Source: Fibrella forsythiae
Lineage (GTDB): Bacteria; Bacteroidota; Bacteroidia; Cytophagales; Spirosomataceae
Assembly (NCBI RefSeq): GCF_017353175.1
Contig: NZ_JAFMYW010000006.1
Coordinates: 248,001 to 312,000 of the forward strand
Direction of reading: 5' to 3'
Length of the DNA: 64,000 nt
Made by a program: the position numbers and the translations under genes. The notes beneath the pieces are model-generated. The model did no database searches. It worked only from the letters and a program-made list of their open reading frames with translations, and was not told the DNA's origin. Below, piece after piece: positions 56,957 through 64,000 of this stretch (positions are counted from its first letter, which is position 1; each line of letters opens with the position of its first letter).

Positions 56957-57589
56957 TTACATTGTCAAACTGATTTGCTTCTCCAACACTTCAAACTTAG
57001 ATATTAAACTCACTATACCACCATAATCACCCATAGACTTGCCATTTTTTTTCAATTTTGAGGTTCTGTAGTAAAATCCATACGACATAAACATTGAACT
57101 AATCCGTTTATCAAATGAAAGTGTAGTATCCTTGTATTTTTCCAAAGCGGCACTTGTAAAAAGTTCCATATCTTTAAAGCTGTAATGGCTCACAAAAAAG
57201 TCATCAAAAATTATGGCATTTATATATATTATTGTCTCAGCATCAAGATAACTATTATATTTAATAATAGCGTCATCTAATATAAACCGTCCCCGTTCAA
57301 CGTTTATTGAGTCAACTTTGTACGAATGTTTAAAAGATCCTAATATATCGATAATAGCCCTTCTGAATTTGACGGACAGATAGCTTGTATCTCTAACACG
57401 ATTAAAAAATTTATCTCTCTTGCCTTCTATCTTTTCGTATTCCAAAGGTTTAAGTAGTAAATTTAAGCCCATTAAAATCTGCCTATTGGCTATCTTTTTT
57501 ATATTTTCACGATCAGAAATTTGTTTATTCTTGTCACGAATCACTAGTAAGGAAGTAATAAAAGAAAGTAAAGCAATTATAATAAGCAC
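56957..57589 (-). CDS. Unknown membrane-anchored protein (GTG start, possibly 5'-truncated)
   Basis: A 210-aa AT-rich gene. The first 20 residues are hydrophobic (LIIIALLSFITSLLVI), then charged helical sequence with Phe/Tyr/Lys bias (KPLEYEKIEGKRDKFFNRVRDTSYLSVKFRRAIIDILGSF). No family is recognised. The assigned start is a GTG, and the frame stays open upstream except for one TGA at 57644-57646. Before that TGA the same frame begins with an ATG at 57715 and encodes another hydrophobic helix, so the native protein may have two membrane helices and be interrupted here. Confidence 0.6.
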   Translation of the reverse strand: MLIIIALLSFITSLLVIRDKNKQISDRENIKKIANRQILMGLNLLLKPLEYEKIEGKRDKFFNRVRDTSYLSVKFRRAIIDILGSFKHSYKVDSINVERGRFILDDAIIKYNSYLDAETIIYINAIIFDDFFVSHYSFKDMELFTSAALEKYKDTTLSFDKRISSMFMSYGFYYRTSKLKKNGKSMGDYGGIVSLISKFEVLEKQISLTM

Positions 57590-57643
57590 TCTTCCATATA
57601 TAGTAATCTTTCGCCACCCCCTTTTTCGATCGTCCCAAGTCCT

Positions 57644-57715
57644 TCATCTTATACCTATGACCGCACCAATTAAGATCAGAACTAACGGTAAAACATCAGT
57701 TAAAAAGTTTTTCAT
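57644..57715 (-). other. In-frame upstream fragment ending in TGA
   Basis: From ATG at 57715: MKNFLTDVLPLVLILIGAV then IGIR and TGA. After the TGA the same frame reads RTWDDRKRGWRKITIYGRV into the next hydrophobic helix. This looks like the first helix of a two-helix membrane protein. It could also be a separate 23-aa membrane peptide. Confidence 0.45.
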
Positions 57716-57854
57716 CAGAATTTAAATTTTAATCGTTTTTTATTCAAGTCGGCGAAGCTTAATACGTACAATCTACTTTTATACCGAACCTTGTTAGACC
57801 CTGAATGTCGGGAAGTGCACTCTGTCGCACAAATGCTGCCCTGCGAACCTTAAC

Positions 57855-57891
57855 CTGCCTAATCGGTACATTTCTCGTGTCAACCGGAACC
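57855..57891. repeat. GC-rich spacer repeat R2, copy 1
   Basis: CTGCCTAATCGGTACATTTC then TCGTGTCAACCGGAACC. It aligns with 60075-60110 at about 28 of 37 positions; the last 14 bases, TGTCAACCGGAACC, are identical. Confidence 0.55.
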
Positions 57892-57931
57892 CGCCGAACG
57901 AACGAAAAAGCGTAACCTCTGCGGCCTGCTA

Positions 57932-57962
57932 CCTGTCGCCGAGAAGCCACCCAAGCGGAGCG
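57932..57962. repeat. GC-rich spacer repeat R1, copy 2
   Basis: CCTGTCGCCGAGAAGC then CACCCAAGCGGAGCG; similar to 56905-56936. Confidence 0.5.
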
Positions 57963-58128
57963 GGATACAAACAGACTAAGTTTATGCTTTCTATCTGCCT
58001 TCAATCATTGCAATTTTTTATGTTGTCGTTGCTGGTTTTAATTGTTGTAATAGGGCCATATACTTATCAAATACCTGCCCTAGGGGCTTGCTGCCACAGC
58101 AATACTTCATCATTTCCTGTTCACTTTC

Positions 58129-58896
58129 TCACCTATTGTTTCGCATTACAGCGAAAACATTTTTTTGCTTTCTAATAAAGCCATCGTCATCTAAGGAAAA
58201 GTTGGTGCGATTAACACTCTGACCAACATTTCCACCGATGGCTTTAGCAATTCCTTCTACTATCTCAACAATCACATCACAATGAGCTGGAAAAAAACTG
58301 TCAGGTAAATTGTCGAAAGTTCTAGGTGTTTCGCGCCATTGGCAAATCATGTCACCTATTTGTGGCCTGTGCTCATTAATTTTAAAAAGCCAAAACGGCG
58401 CATTCTGATCGTTATTAATTCGTTTTCTCTTTGCGTCAAGAATGTATCGGGCGTGCGATTCGGAAAAGACAAAATCATTATAGCCCGCCTGCCTGGTGAT
58501 GAACGAGATAAAAGCTGCAGACCAGAAAGAATCTCTGTTTCTCCCGTCAATGCCATGTATTCCTAAGGCTTGAAAGTATTCCCCAATTCGACGGAAAAAA
58601 GGCGGATTGAACTCCATGCCCATGCCCTGACCAAAGCGATCCCATTCGTTAAGAGCTTCCTCTACAAGCCGTTCCTTCAGCCTGCTCAGCTCTTCTCTGA
58701 CAAATCGGTCAGATACAAAACCTCTTTTAGGGACGCCATTGACAATAGTCTGAATCTCCCGAAAACCCGCGTTGACCACATCGTTCAGAGTTTCTACTTC
58801 GTGCCCTCTGGGCAAAACAAGTATAATGTTATCTGGATCGGTGACGGGTGCACTTCGTAAATTTAACCCGGCGGCAATCACTTTCATTTTAGTCAT
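58129..58896 (-). CDS. SH3b plus DUF2272 protein
   Basis: A 255-aa protein. I start at 58896 (MTKMKVIAAGLNLRSAP); the frame is open to 59052 but that part is repeat-like spacer sequence. Residues 1-65 form a bacterial SH3-like domain (GLNLRSAPVTDPDNIILVLPRGHEVETL). The rest matches DUF2272: RDSFWSAAFISFITRQAGYNDFVFSESHARYILDAK, QIGDMICQWRE, HCDVIVEIVEGIAKAIGGNVGQSVNRTNFSLDDDG. DUF2272 resembles NlpC/P60-type folds, and the Ser in WSAAFIS occupies the place of a catalytic Cys. There is no signal peptide. It could be a cell-wall-acting effector or an inactive relative. Confidence 0.75.
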   Translation of the reverse strand: MTKMKVIAAGLNLRSAPVTDPDNIILVLPRGHEVETLNDVVNAGFREIQTIVNGVPKRGFVSDRFVREELSRLKERLVEEALNEWDRFGQGMGMEFNPPFFRRIGEYFQALGIHGIDGRNRDSFWSAAFISFITRQAGYNDFVFSESHARYILDAKRKRINNDQNAPFWLFKINEHRPQIGDMICQWRETPRTFDNLPDSFFPAHCDVIVEIVEGIAKAIGGNVGQSVNRTNFSLDDDGFIRKQKNVFAVMRNNR

Positions 58897-58998
58897 ATTA
58901 CTGAATGTGCTGTAAGTTTCAAAACAACTGATAGTTAAAACAGTTTTTCGGGGGTTTGTTCGCCAGAACACGGTGGTGGCTGGGCTAAAACCTTCCTT

Positions 58999-59039
58999 CG
59001 GTGGCGAAAAACTTTTGCCTGACAAGTTCCTCGCCACCG
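58999..59039. repeat. Spacer hairpin
   Basis: CGGTGGCGA pairs perfectly with TCGCCACCG around a 23-base loop, within the GC-rich spacer between the DUF2272 and 271-aa protein genes. Confidence 0.5.
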
Positions 59040-59066
59040 GAGCTGACAACAACGTACGTCCAACTA

Positions 59067-59882
59067 CTAGAACAGTGTCTCTTGGTCAAAATCAGAGAAG
59101 CCAAATGACAAGCTCTCTTTAAAGTCTGAATCAACGTTGGAGGGAGTCAATAAATCAATCGATGTTATGTTATCATCCAGTTGTTTATCAACCCCTAAAG
59201 TTTTGAATTTAGGTTTGCTAAAGATAGGAGTCTTTATTTTCATGGTTCTGAACAGCGGAGTAAGACCAGACTTAGCCACTATGTTTGTTTCTAGGGATCG
59301 CTGAAAAACCGCTTTAAAGTCGAGGCTAGCATCGGCTATATCAAAGTCAGCAGCGTCGACTTGCGCGGTAGCTTTCAATTCAATTTTGCTATCTGCGCTT
59401 TGTGAGATGAGTATGGTTGCAGAATCAGCAACAATGAGTTCCGTAATGACCGTCCAACTTTTATCCCACTTACTGTCTTTAAACAGTTGCACTATCTGCT
59501 CTCCTAATGAAATAGTGTCTTCAATAGAATGAGTAAGCACTCCTTTTGCTCTGAATACTGTAGAGTTTTCTTTGTTAAATTCCACAATGATTCCTGCGTC
59601 AATATCGCGCAACGCACTTCCAGGTAGAGCGGCTACCCCACTCAGTTTTGCAGAAATTGTGACACTTCCCTCACTTTGATAATCAATGTCTTCACGTGTT
59701 GTGTCCAGCCGAATTTTTGGCTCAATACCAAACTTCTCCTTTAAGCTGGAAATTCGCTTGAATTGGTTTTTGTCAAATGTACCGATGTCTCCTAAAGCGA
59801 GTGGTGTACCCGGAGTAAAGATTGCAAAGAAGCCAAATTTCCGGTGCATTTCGTTTGTGTACTGTCTTTGAGGACCTTGCAT
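59067..59882 (-). CDS. Unknown 271-aa protein
   Basis: A soluble, acidic protein with no signal peptide. The start region contains FFAIFTPGTPLALGDIGTFDKNQFKRISSLKEKFGI, followed by beta-rich sequence (GSVTISAKLSGVAALPGSALRDIDAGIIVEF, SWTVITELIVADSATILISQSADSKIELKA) and an Asp/Phe-rich end (FKESLSFGFSDFDQETLF). I have a vague memory of conserved hypotheticals starting GDIGxF but cannot name a family. I considered gasdermin-like pore formers and have no support. It is flanked on both sides by the GC-rich spacer type. Confidence 0.65.
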   Translation of the reverse strand: MQGPQRQYTNEMHRKFGFFAIFTPGTPLALGDIGTFDKNQFKRISSLKEKFGIEPKIRLDTTREDIDYQSEGSVTISAKLSGVAALPGSALRDIDAGIIVEFNKENSTVFRAKGVLTHSIEDTISLGEQIVQLFKDSKWDKSWTVITELIVADSATILISQSADSKIELKATAQVDAADFDIADASLDFKAVFQRSLETNIVAKSGLTPLFRTMKIKTPIFSKPKFKTLGVDKQLDDNITSIDLLTPSNVDSDFKESLSFGFSDFDQETLF

Positions 59883-60516
59883 AAGAATAGAAATTAGGGT
59901 TTATAATACGGGCGTAGATTTTCTTGCCCTAGAACTCACTTTACTATAATGAATTTACTAAGCCTGTATAAACGCGGCGTTTGGCTTGTCGCCAGCCACC
60001 TGCCGAACTCGAAAAACTGACCCCGCCGAGGTGCTTCTCATGTCGTCCGAACGCCGGACATTAAAGCAAAAAATCTGACTACCGGGACGTTCGCCTTGTC
60101 AACCGGAACCTGGAAATGGAAGCCAAGTGCTAGTCTGTCGAGTTGGGCGATTTGTCGCTCAGAACGCAGGCTTTTTTGAGTTCAAATCTAACATGACGAG
60201 AAAATCAATGATAGGGTATTTTCCCGTATTCTAGTGTGTACTCCACCCAACATAATAAAGGGCGCAAGGCTACTAAATCATAAATTACTGACAATCAACC
60301 GATACTGGTTTTCCTAGCCCTGAGCTGGCGCATCCGCCTAAAGCTCAAGGCCCGGTATTACTAACTTATCAACAGATTGGGTAACCAATTGATTAATAGG
60401 CATATAGCTTTAATTTGCTTGCGATTTGGCAGTAATCAGTTGTAAGTGCACTTAAAGTGCGCTTACTATACAATGGATACTGATGTTAATTCAATTAATT
60501 CGGTCCCTCTTGATCA
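59883..60516. other. Non-coding spacer with repeat units, then AT-rich gap
   Basis: From 59965 to about 60175 the sequence is GC-rich with repeated TGTC-N-N-C-C...GCCGAAC-like words (TGTCGCCAGCC near 59988, TGTCGTCCGAACGCCGG near 60041, TGTCAACCGGAACC at 60097). The remainder to 60516 is AT-rich without a gene. Confidence 0.5.
60075..60110. repeat. GC-rich spacer repeat R2, copy 2
   Basis: CTGACTACCGGGACGTTCGC then CTTGTCAACCGGAACC; partner of 57855-57891. Confidence 0.55.
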
Positions 60517-60756
60517 GTGAGTAGGTATGTAAAGTCAGGCAAGGTATCTAATGCTATTGCCGTGCTTGATGACCAGATGGATGTGAAAACGCTTTACAGC
60601 CTAATTCACGGGTTAATAACAAGTATCCTTCAACAGTTCGTAGATGGGCTGATCGAGTGCAACGAATTACTAAGTTACTATCATGCCTATACACTAACCG
60701 AGTTTGACCAGGCGGCGGCACCACACCGCATCTACAGTAAACCCGCCCCCAATTAA
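60517..60756 (+). CDS. Small unknown protein, GTG start
   Basis: A 79-aa ORF (MSRYVKSGKVSNAIAVLDDQMDVKTLYSLIHGLITSILQQFVDGLIECNELLSYYHAY...). The middle is an amphipathic, fairly hydrophobic helix. No clear ribosome-binding site and no known family. It converges with the next leftward pair. Confidence 0.4.
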   Translation: MSRYVKSGKVSNAIAVLDDQMDVKTLYSLIHGLITSILQQFVDGLIECNELLSYYHAYTLTEFDQAAAPHRIYSKPAPN

Positions 60757-60771
60757 TTGCTCCTGTACTTC

Positions 60772-60954
60772 TTATTCCTTTATAGAATCAGGATCAGGCC
60801 AAGGTTCTGGTGGTTTTAAAGACTCATAATCTTGTTCGACTTGCTGCTGTAACTGCTGCTGTTCTTGTTCCTGTTGTTGCTTTTGTTCCTGCTGTTGCTT
60901 TTGTTGCCTACGTTGGTGCTCTTCTCGCTGTTGCTCTTCGTGATTTTGAAGCAT
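60772..60954 (-). CDS. Gln/Glu-rich small protein
   Basis: A 60-aa protein composed mainly of Gln, Glu, Arg and Lys (EEHQRRQQKQQQEQKQQQEQ) with a Pro/Trp/Asp-rich end (PPEPWPDPDSIKE). It should form a charged helix. The DNA is a degenerate trinucleotide repeat, so its length may vary among strains. It begins 12 bases after the stop of the SLATT-like gene and is probably co-transcribed. Confidence 0.5.
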   Translation of the reverse strand: MLQNHEEQQREEHQRRQQKQQQEQKQQQEQEQQQLQQQVEQDYESLKPPEPWPDPDSIKE

Positions 60955-60966
60955 GACTGTTATGGG

Positions 60967-61494
60967 TTAAGGGAACCAAAGCATATTTGTTGAAATTTGA
61001 ACGTTCACTTCTTGGAAGCACTTAGTTTCAAGAGATTTAGAGGGGTTAGGATCATCGATGGGGTCAAGTTCCTTGCGTCGGTCAATGGCGTTGTTACGAA
61101 TGGTCACCATTTCCGTATTGAAAGCCTTGTGTTCACGAACCATTTTTATAACTCGGTCGAGGTCATAGAACACTGTGCTGTGACCTGCGTACAGTTTGCT
61201 GTACCGTTCAATCTGATCGGAAAGTTTGAGGATTGGCTTTAATACAGCGATAACAGCAGCTACACCGGTAAGGCCTGTCCATACGTACTGACCGACACTA
61301 TCTCTCCAGATCAGCCAACCCCCAACAGCGGATGAGGTGCCAATAGCGAGAATGAGGTCTAACGCCATGCTCCACTGCCGAAACTGGACCAGTCTACAGC
61401 CATAATATTTCTTGTTATTCAGAGCATCCCGGTAGTCTGAGTATAGGTTTCGTAACTGCTCTTTCAAGTCAACTGTAGCTTCCACGGACACCAT
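60967..61494 (-). CDS. Two-helix membrane protein, SLATT-like
   Basis: A 175-aa protein. An N-terminal cytoplasmic helix (LKEQLRNLYSDYRDALNNKKYYGCRLVQFRQW) is followed by two membrane helices (MALDLILAIGTSSAVGGWLIW and YVWTGLTGVAAVIAVLKPIL) and a long C-terminal helix (KLSDQIERYSKLYAGHSTVFYDLDRVIKMVREHKAF). This layout is like SLATT-domain proteins, proposed pore-forming effectors in nucleotide-signalling defence systems. I see no nucleotide cyclase or reverse transcriptase beside it. The call rests on topology, not on a conserved motif. Confidence 0.6.
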   Translation of the reverse strand: MVSVEATVDLKEQLRNLYSDYRDALNNKKYYGCRLVQFRQWSMALDLILAIGTSSAVGGWLIWRDSVGQYVWTGLTGVAAVIAVLKPILKLSDQIERYSKLYAGHSTVFYDLDRVIKMVREHKAFNTEMVTIRNNAIDRRKELDPIDDPNPSKSLETKCFQEVNVQISTNMLWFP

Positions 61495-61849
61495 AGGATA
61501 ATGATATGTAAATCAATAGTTTACAAGAAATTTTTTGTGTAAAGAAAGTATCATCGCCGTGATTGCCGACGCTGAAGCCAAGCGTATTTATTAATCGGCA
61601 TTATTCTAAACGACTATTGTACAGACTTTACAGCTATGGCTATTATTAGTATACATTTACAAATTTTATCTAACAAAATATGGTACAATGCCTTACTCAT
61701 AATTAGAGAATAGATATATTATACAGTAAAGAAGCGGGCTATTAAATCGCTACTTTATCAGCGTTTGAAGCCGAATATTGTCTGTTAACGGCAATCAGCT
61801 TTAGCCAATGACCCTCTATGAATTTACATCACTTAAATCCCATTAGTAA
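61495..61849. other. AT-rich gap
   Basis: No gene, hairpin or repeat that I can support; presumably promoters for the flanking divergent genes. Confidence 0.4.
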
Positions 61850-62065
61850 TTGACAATTGTCTGGGAGCAAAGTCAGTTTCTAGCCTTACGGTATGAAGCG
61901 GATCAGCGTATAAGTTTGTATATTATGGATACGTTCTTCGTCAAGGTGTTCTACGATCCGGTGCTGAACGAGATCGTTCGGCACCGGATCTTCGTCACTG
62001 ATACACTTTTAATGTCTCACGTACCTAGTCAAATGCTTTCCCAGATTCTAGCTGACTTGTTATAA
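61850..62065 (+). CDS. Small unknown protein, TTG start
   Basis: A 71-aa ORF starting at TTG (MTIVWEQSQFLALRYEADQR...); an ATG at 61925 gives a shorter form (MDTFFVKVFYDPVLNEIVRHRIFVTDTLL). The strand pattern FFVKVFYDPVLNEIVRHRIF looks like a real two-strand motif. It contains a 36-bp palindrome. No family is recognised. Confidence 0.4.
   Translation: MTIVWEQSQFLALRYEADQRISLYIMDTFFVKVFYDPVLNEIVRHRIFVTDTLLMSHVPSQMLSQILADLL
61955..61990. repeat. 36-bp near-perfect palindrome
   Basis: GATCCGGTGC and GCACCGGATC form the outer arms, AACGA and TCGTT the inner arms, with only TG/CG mismatched and a GA loop. It lies inside a small ORF. It could be a cruciform, a binding site or a strong RNA hairpin. 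Confidence 0.6.
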
Positions 62066-62085
62066 ATGAGAAATCATATGGTAGC

Positions 62086-62972
62086 CTACATTACTGGGAG
62101 CAGGTACATATACTGTATAACCGTCCGATCTGCCCCCGCTTCAATTGCGTTCTGCACACTGGCTGGCACATTCGACAGCAAATCGTACCCTGTTCGCTGC
62201 TCGATCTCATCAACGCTAACGCGGTAATTCGACCACTTATCATCACCAACGGCATTCGTGTTTGGCATCCAAACAGCAATGACGCGCGTTTGAGCGTTCA
62301 TCCGTTGCAGATCATTGTTACCGACTGGTAACACGACAATAACTTTCCACAGAGCAGCTGGCACTGTTAGCTTACCGCCAGCTAATAAATCAGCAGCACC
62401 GTTATTGCCTGTGCCGCCAATGCCCCACGTTCCAGAAACTATATAGCACTCGTTACCATCGGCCACCAGTGACCGCGTGTAATCTTCCAGCAGTCGCCAC
62501 GCCTGTTGATTGTGCTTTGGCGCTTATGGTACGATGTTCGATAGCGTAAACGTGACGCGGTTCTCAGCGGCCGTACTGTCGCGGTCATCGCTGGGACACA
62601 TATGGCCCCGATCAAAGCCGCTATTCGTGTAGTCTGCGTGACGTACCTGATAGGCACCTGCTGGCAAAGTAGCCTCAGGGATAAAGTTGCCCGAGTAACG
62701 GGAGGCTCCCCCTTTCCAGGCGGCTGACAAATGCCAACTTACCCAGTTGGGAATGCCCTTCGCTGCATTGTAGCCAACCACGTACATACCCTTATCGAGC
62801 AGGTAATTGTTGGCATCCGACGTATTGGCATTCGATGGATTACCCATTGCCAGATTGTTATCGCGAGTAGGTACTGTCGAGCTACTATCTGGCGTAACCG
62901 CAGCTTTTTGCAGTTGGTCATCGTAACGGCAAGTAGCAGGCCGTATACGAGTAGTGGTTTTAACTTTTTCAT
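62086..62972 (-). pseudogene. Broken NUC1-type DNA/RNA non-specific endonuclease
   Basis: The gene reads as a lipoprotein-anchored nuclease with two lesions. From 62972: [21 protein letters not shown] then Lys-Lys. At a run of five A (62905-62909 on the plus strand as T) the frame must shift to continue as [22 protein letters not shown]. The nuclease core follows: [14 protein letters not shown] (catalytic D-R-G-H), [13 protein letters not shown], then TAA at 62524-62526, where the family normally has Gln (P-Q-A-P). The same frame resumes with APKHNQQAWRLLEDYTRSL and ends at 62086 with normal C-terminal sequence. Six A's and CAA would restore it. Sequencing error cannot be excluded for the homopolymer. 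Confidence 0.8.
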
Positions 62973-62992
62973 ACGTTGAATGCGCCTCACCG

Positions 62993-63811
62993 TTATAGCT
63001 GTGTACTGGCTTCGGCTTTCACTAGATCAGGATACGCGAATAATGGCAAGTCATATAGATCGCCAAACAACTGATAAATCTTAGCTGAACTGGCTTTGAG
63101 ACCTGTATACGTAGTGGCAATCGGCAATTTGATATGTAGTTCCTTGGCTGCATCAACTACTCTGGCATCGGGAACACAGCAATGCTCACCTAAAATATTT
63201 TGATAGATGCCCTGGCAGCGTAGCTCTCTTAAGATCAGAGGTATCTTAATTAACATTTTTTTGCTTCCAACACCTAAACCTTCAATGCCCCGCATGTACT
63301 CCATGAAAAGATGAAAGTCACCAGTGCTATTCGACTGCTCCAGGACTGCTCTAATCTGTGGCCACCTAGAAGCCAGTATGTGAATGCTATTGTATATGTC
63401 AGCCCGGTAACTGACCTTCTTTCGTGATGCATAACCAGTCAGCCGTGTCACGGCTTCAGCAGCGGCCAGGTGCCGCTGAGCACACTCACTATCGCAGTTC
63501 GACTTTGCTGACCAATACAGCGGGTCATGCTTTTGTAAGGTTTTCAACTGAGCAACGAAAAAGGCAGAGTTTTCCCACGGTCCCGTTCTCGACCAAACAA
63601 TGGCCAGCACAAACAACAGAAACAAATCCTGATCATCTCGCAGGTCAAGCCGTATGCGGTTTCCTGCGTCATCACTCAGCCGAAAATCGCTCACCCAGCC
63701 TGAATAGCTGTTATCTATTCCGGTATTAGCATAGGCCAGATGAGCTTTGTGTTTTAAAAACAGGGCTGTCAACTTATCGGCAGAAGCCCGTTCGGACGAA
63801 GTAATAATCAT
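62993..63811 (-). CDS. HhH-type, possibly DNA-glycosylase-like, protein
   Basis: A 272-aa soluble protein. Its core is a helix-hairpin-helix followed by a conserved-looking loop: [53 protein letters not shown]. The HhH and the later P-D-x-R-V resemble the HhH-GPD superfamily (endonuclease III-like), where P-V-D-x-H-V carries the catalytic Asp. The N-terminal part ([47 protein letters not shown]) is helical. No Fe-S Cys cluster is obvious. It precedes the broken nuclease gene by 20 bp, in the same direction. Confidence 0.6.
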   Translation of the reverse strand: MIITSSERASADKLTALFLKHKAHLAYANTGIDNSYSGWVSDFRLSDDAGNRIRLDLRDDQDLFLLFVLAIVWSRTGPWENSAFFVAQLKTLQKHDPLYWSAKSNCDSECAQRHLAAAEAVTRLTGYASRKKVSYRADIYNSIHILASRWPQIRAVLEQSNSTGDFHLFMEYMRGIEGLGVGSKKMLIKIPLILRELRCQGIYQNILGEHCCVPDARVVDAAKELHIKLPIATTYTGLKASSAKIYQLFGDLYDLPLFAYPDLVKAEASTQL

Positions 63812-64000
63812 GGGTTGAGAGTTTTTCCAAAGATCAGCTATACAGTACCAGTTTCTCTATAGTGTGCGGCGGATTAATTGGATATTTATAAAACTCTCTT
63901 CAAAGGTCTTGGTCAGCATTTACCTGTCGATACTAATTATATAACAAACTTATATTATAATAGCGCAGTTTATGTTTTTATTTAACTATAAAATGCGCGC
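63812..64000. other. AT-rich right edge
   Basis: Probably the promoter region of the HhH protein gene. No further gene begins before the window ends. Confidence 0.4.

Larger units (their letters stand above)
57716..58128. other. Non-coding spacer with GC-rich repeat units
   Basis: No convincing gene. The frame on the minus strand from 58004 is Arg/Val-rich and lies wholly in repeat-like sequence, so I do not call it. The stretch contains R2 copy 1 (57855-57891) and R1 copy 2 (57932-57962), which resemble parts of other spacers in this region. Confidence 0.5.

Noticed and set aside
57759-58004. 81-residue Arg/Val-rich open frame on the minus strand
   Set aside because: It lies in GC-rich repeat-like spacer sequence, shows no domain, and its sequence follows the DNA repeat words.
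57984-58175. 63-residue plus-strand frame with a hydrophobic stretch
   Set aside because: It overlaps the 3' end of the well-supported DUF2272 gene and has no start signal or homologue known to me.
59067-59882. Bacterial gasdermin for the 271-aa protein
   Set aside because: Length and beta-rich look are suggestive, but there is no adjacent protease, no N-terminal Cys and no motif I can point to.
56757-60200. Classical integron with attC sites
   Set aside because: I could not find the RYYYAAC/GTTRRRY core pairs at the spacers, and the recombinase is not IntI-like in architecture.

Overview
The window looks like a chromosome segment of a Bacteroidota member of the Cytophagales type (Spirosoma-like is my best guess, by inference only). 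The grounds are SusC/SusD pairs, a FecR/ECF-sigma pair, a T9SS C-terminal domain, BACON domains, CBM3-like modules and mostly weak Shine-Dalgarno sites. By eye, the left half is GC-rich and densely coding. From about 32.9 kb the base composition drops, and genes become short, mostly hypothetical and mixed in strand.

Region 1 (1-32.1 kb) is a large polysaccharide utilisation locus (PUL). At the left edge a truncated GH10 xylanase runs rightward. Everything else runs leftward, in transcription order: ECF sigma factor, FecR anti-sigma factor, SusC transporter, SusD lipoprotein, a 1522-aa secreted alginate-lyase/beta-helix/CBM3/T9SS protein, GH127, GH97, a GH28-like beta-helix protein, an unassigned alpha/beta hydrolase, two GH43 proteins, a heparinase II/III-like lyase, a second GH97, a CE15 glucuronoyl esterase, GH88 and DUF4861. 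The set suggests attack on an acidic, arabinose- and uronic-acid-rich plant glycan (glucuronoarabinoxylan and/or pectic side chains). SusCD would import oligosaccharides and the sigma/FecR pair would sense them.

Region 2 (about 32.9-56.8 kb) is an accessory element with a phage-like early region. It has a CI/S24-type repressor facing a rightward set: a small unknown protein, an excisionase-like HTH protein, an O-like replication initiator with a 27-bp iteron array inside its coding sequence, a DnaC-like ATPase and a VRR-NUC nuclease. Cargo follows: lipoproteins, small zinc-ribbon and unknown proteins, a SymE-like protein, a RecE/PDDEXK nuclease, two large secreted proteins, a DUF457 membrane protein, a DNA adenine methylase, and a tyrosine recombinase fused to a STAND-like ATPase with a C-terminal membrane hairpin. 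I see no capsid, terminase, portal or conjugation genes. An AT-rich motif recurs upstream of several transcription units, a GCCCGA/TCGGGC hairpin recurs between small genes, and an 18-bp GTAG...CTAC repeat clusters on both sides of the methylase gene.

Region 3 (about 56.8-64 kb) holds isolated, mostly leftward genes: a membrane protein with an upstream in-frame stop, a DUF2272 protein, an unknown 271-aa protein, a SLATT-like membrane protein, a doubly broken NUC1 nuclease and an HhH-type protein. Some are separated by GC-rich non-coding spacers that resemble one another, which recalls a cassette array. No rRNA, tRNA or CRISPR array was seen.
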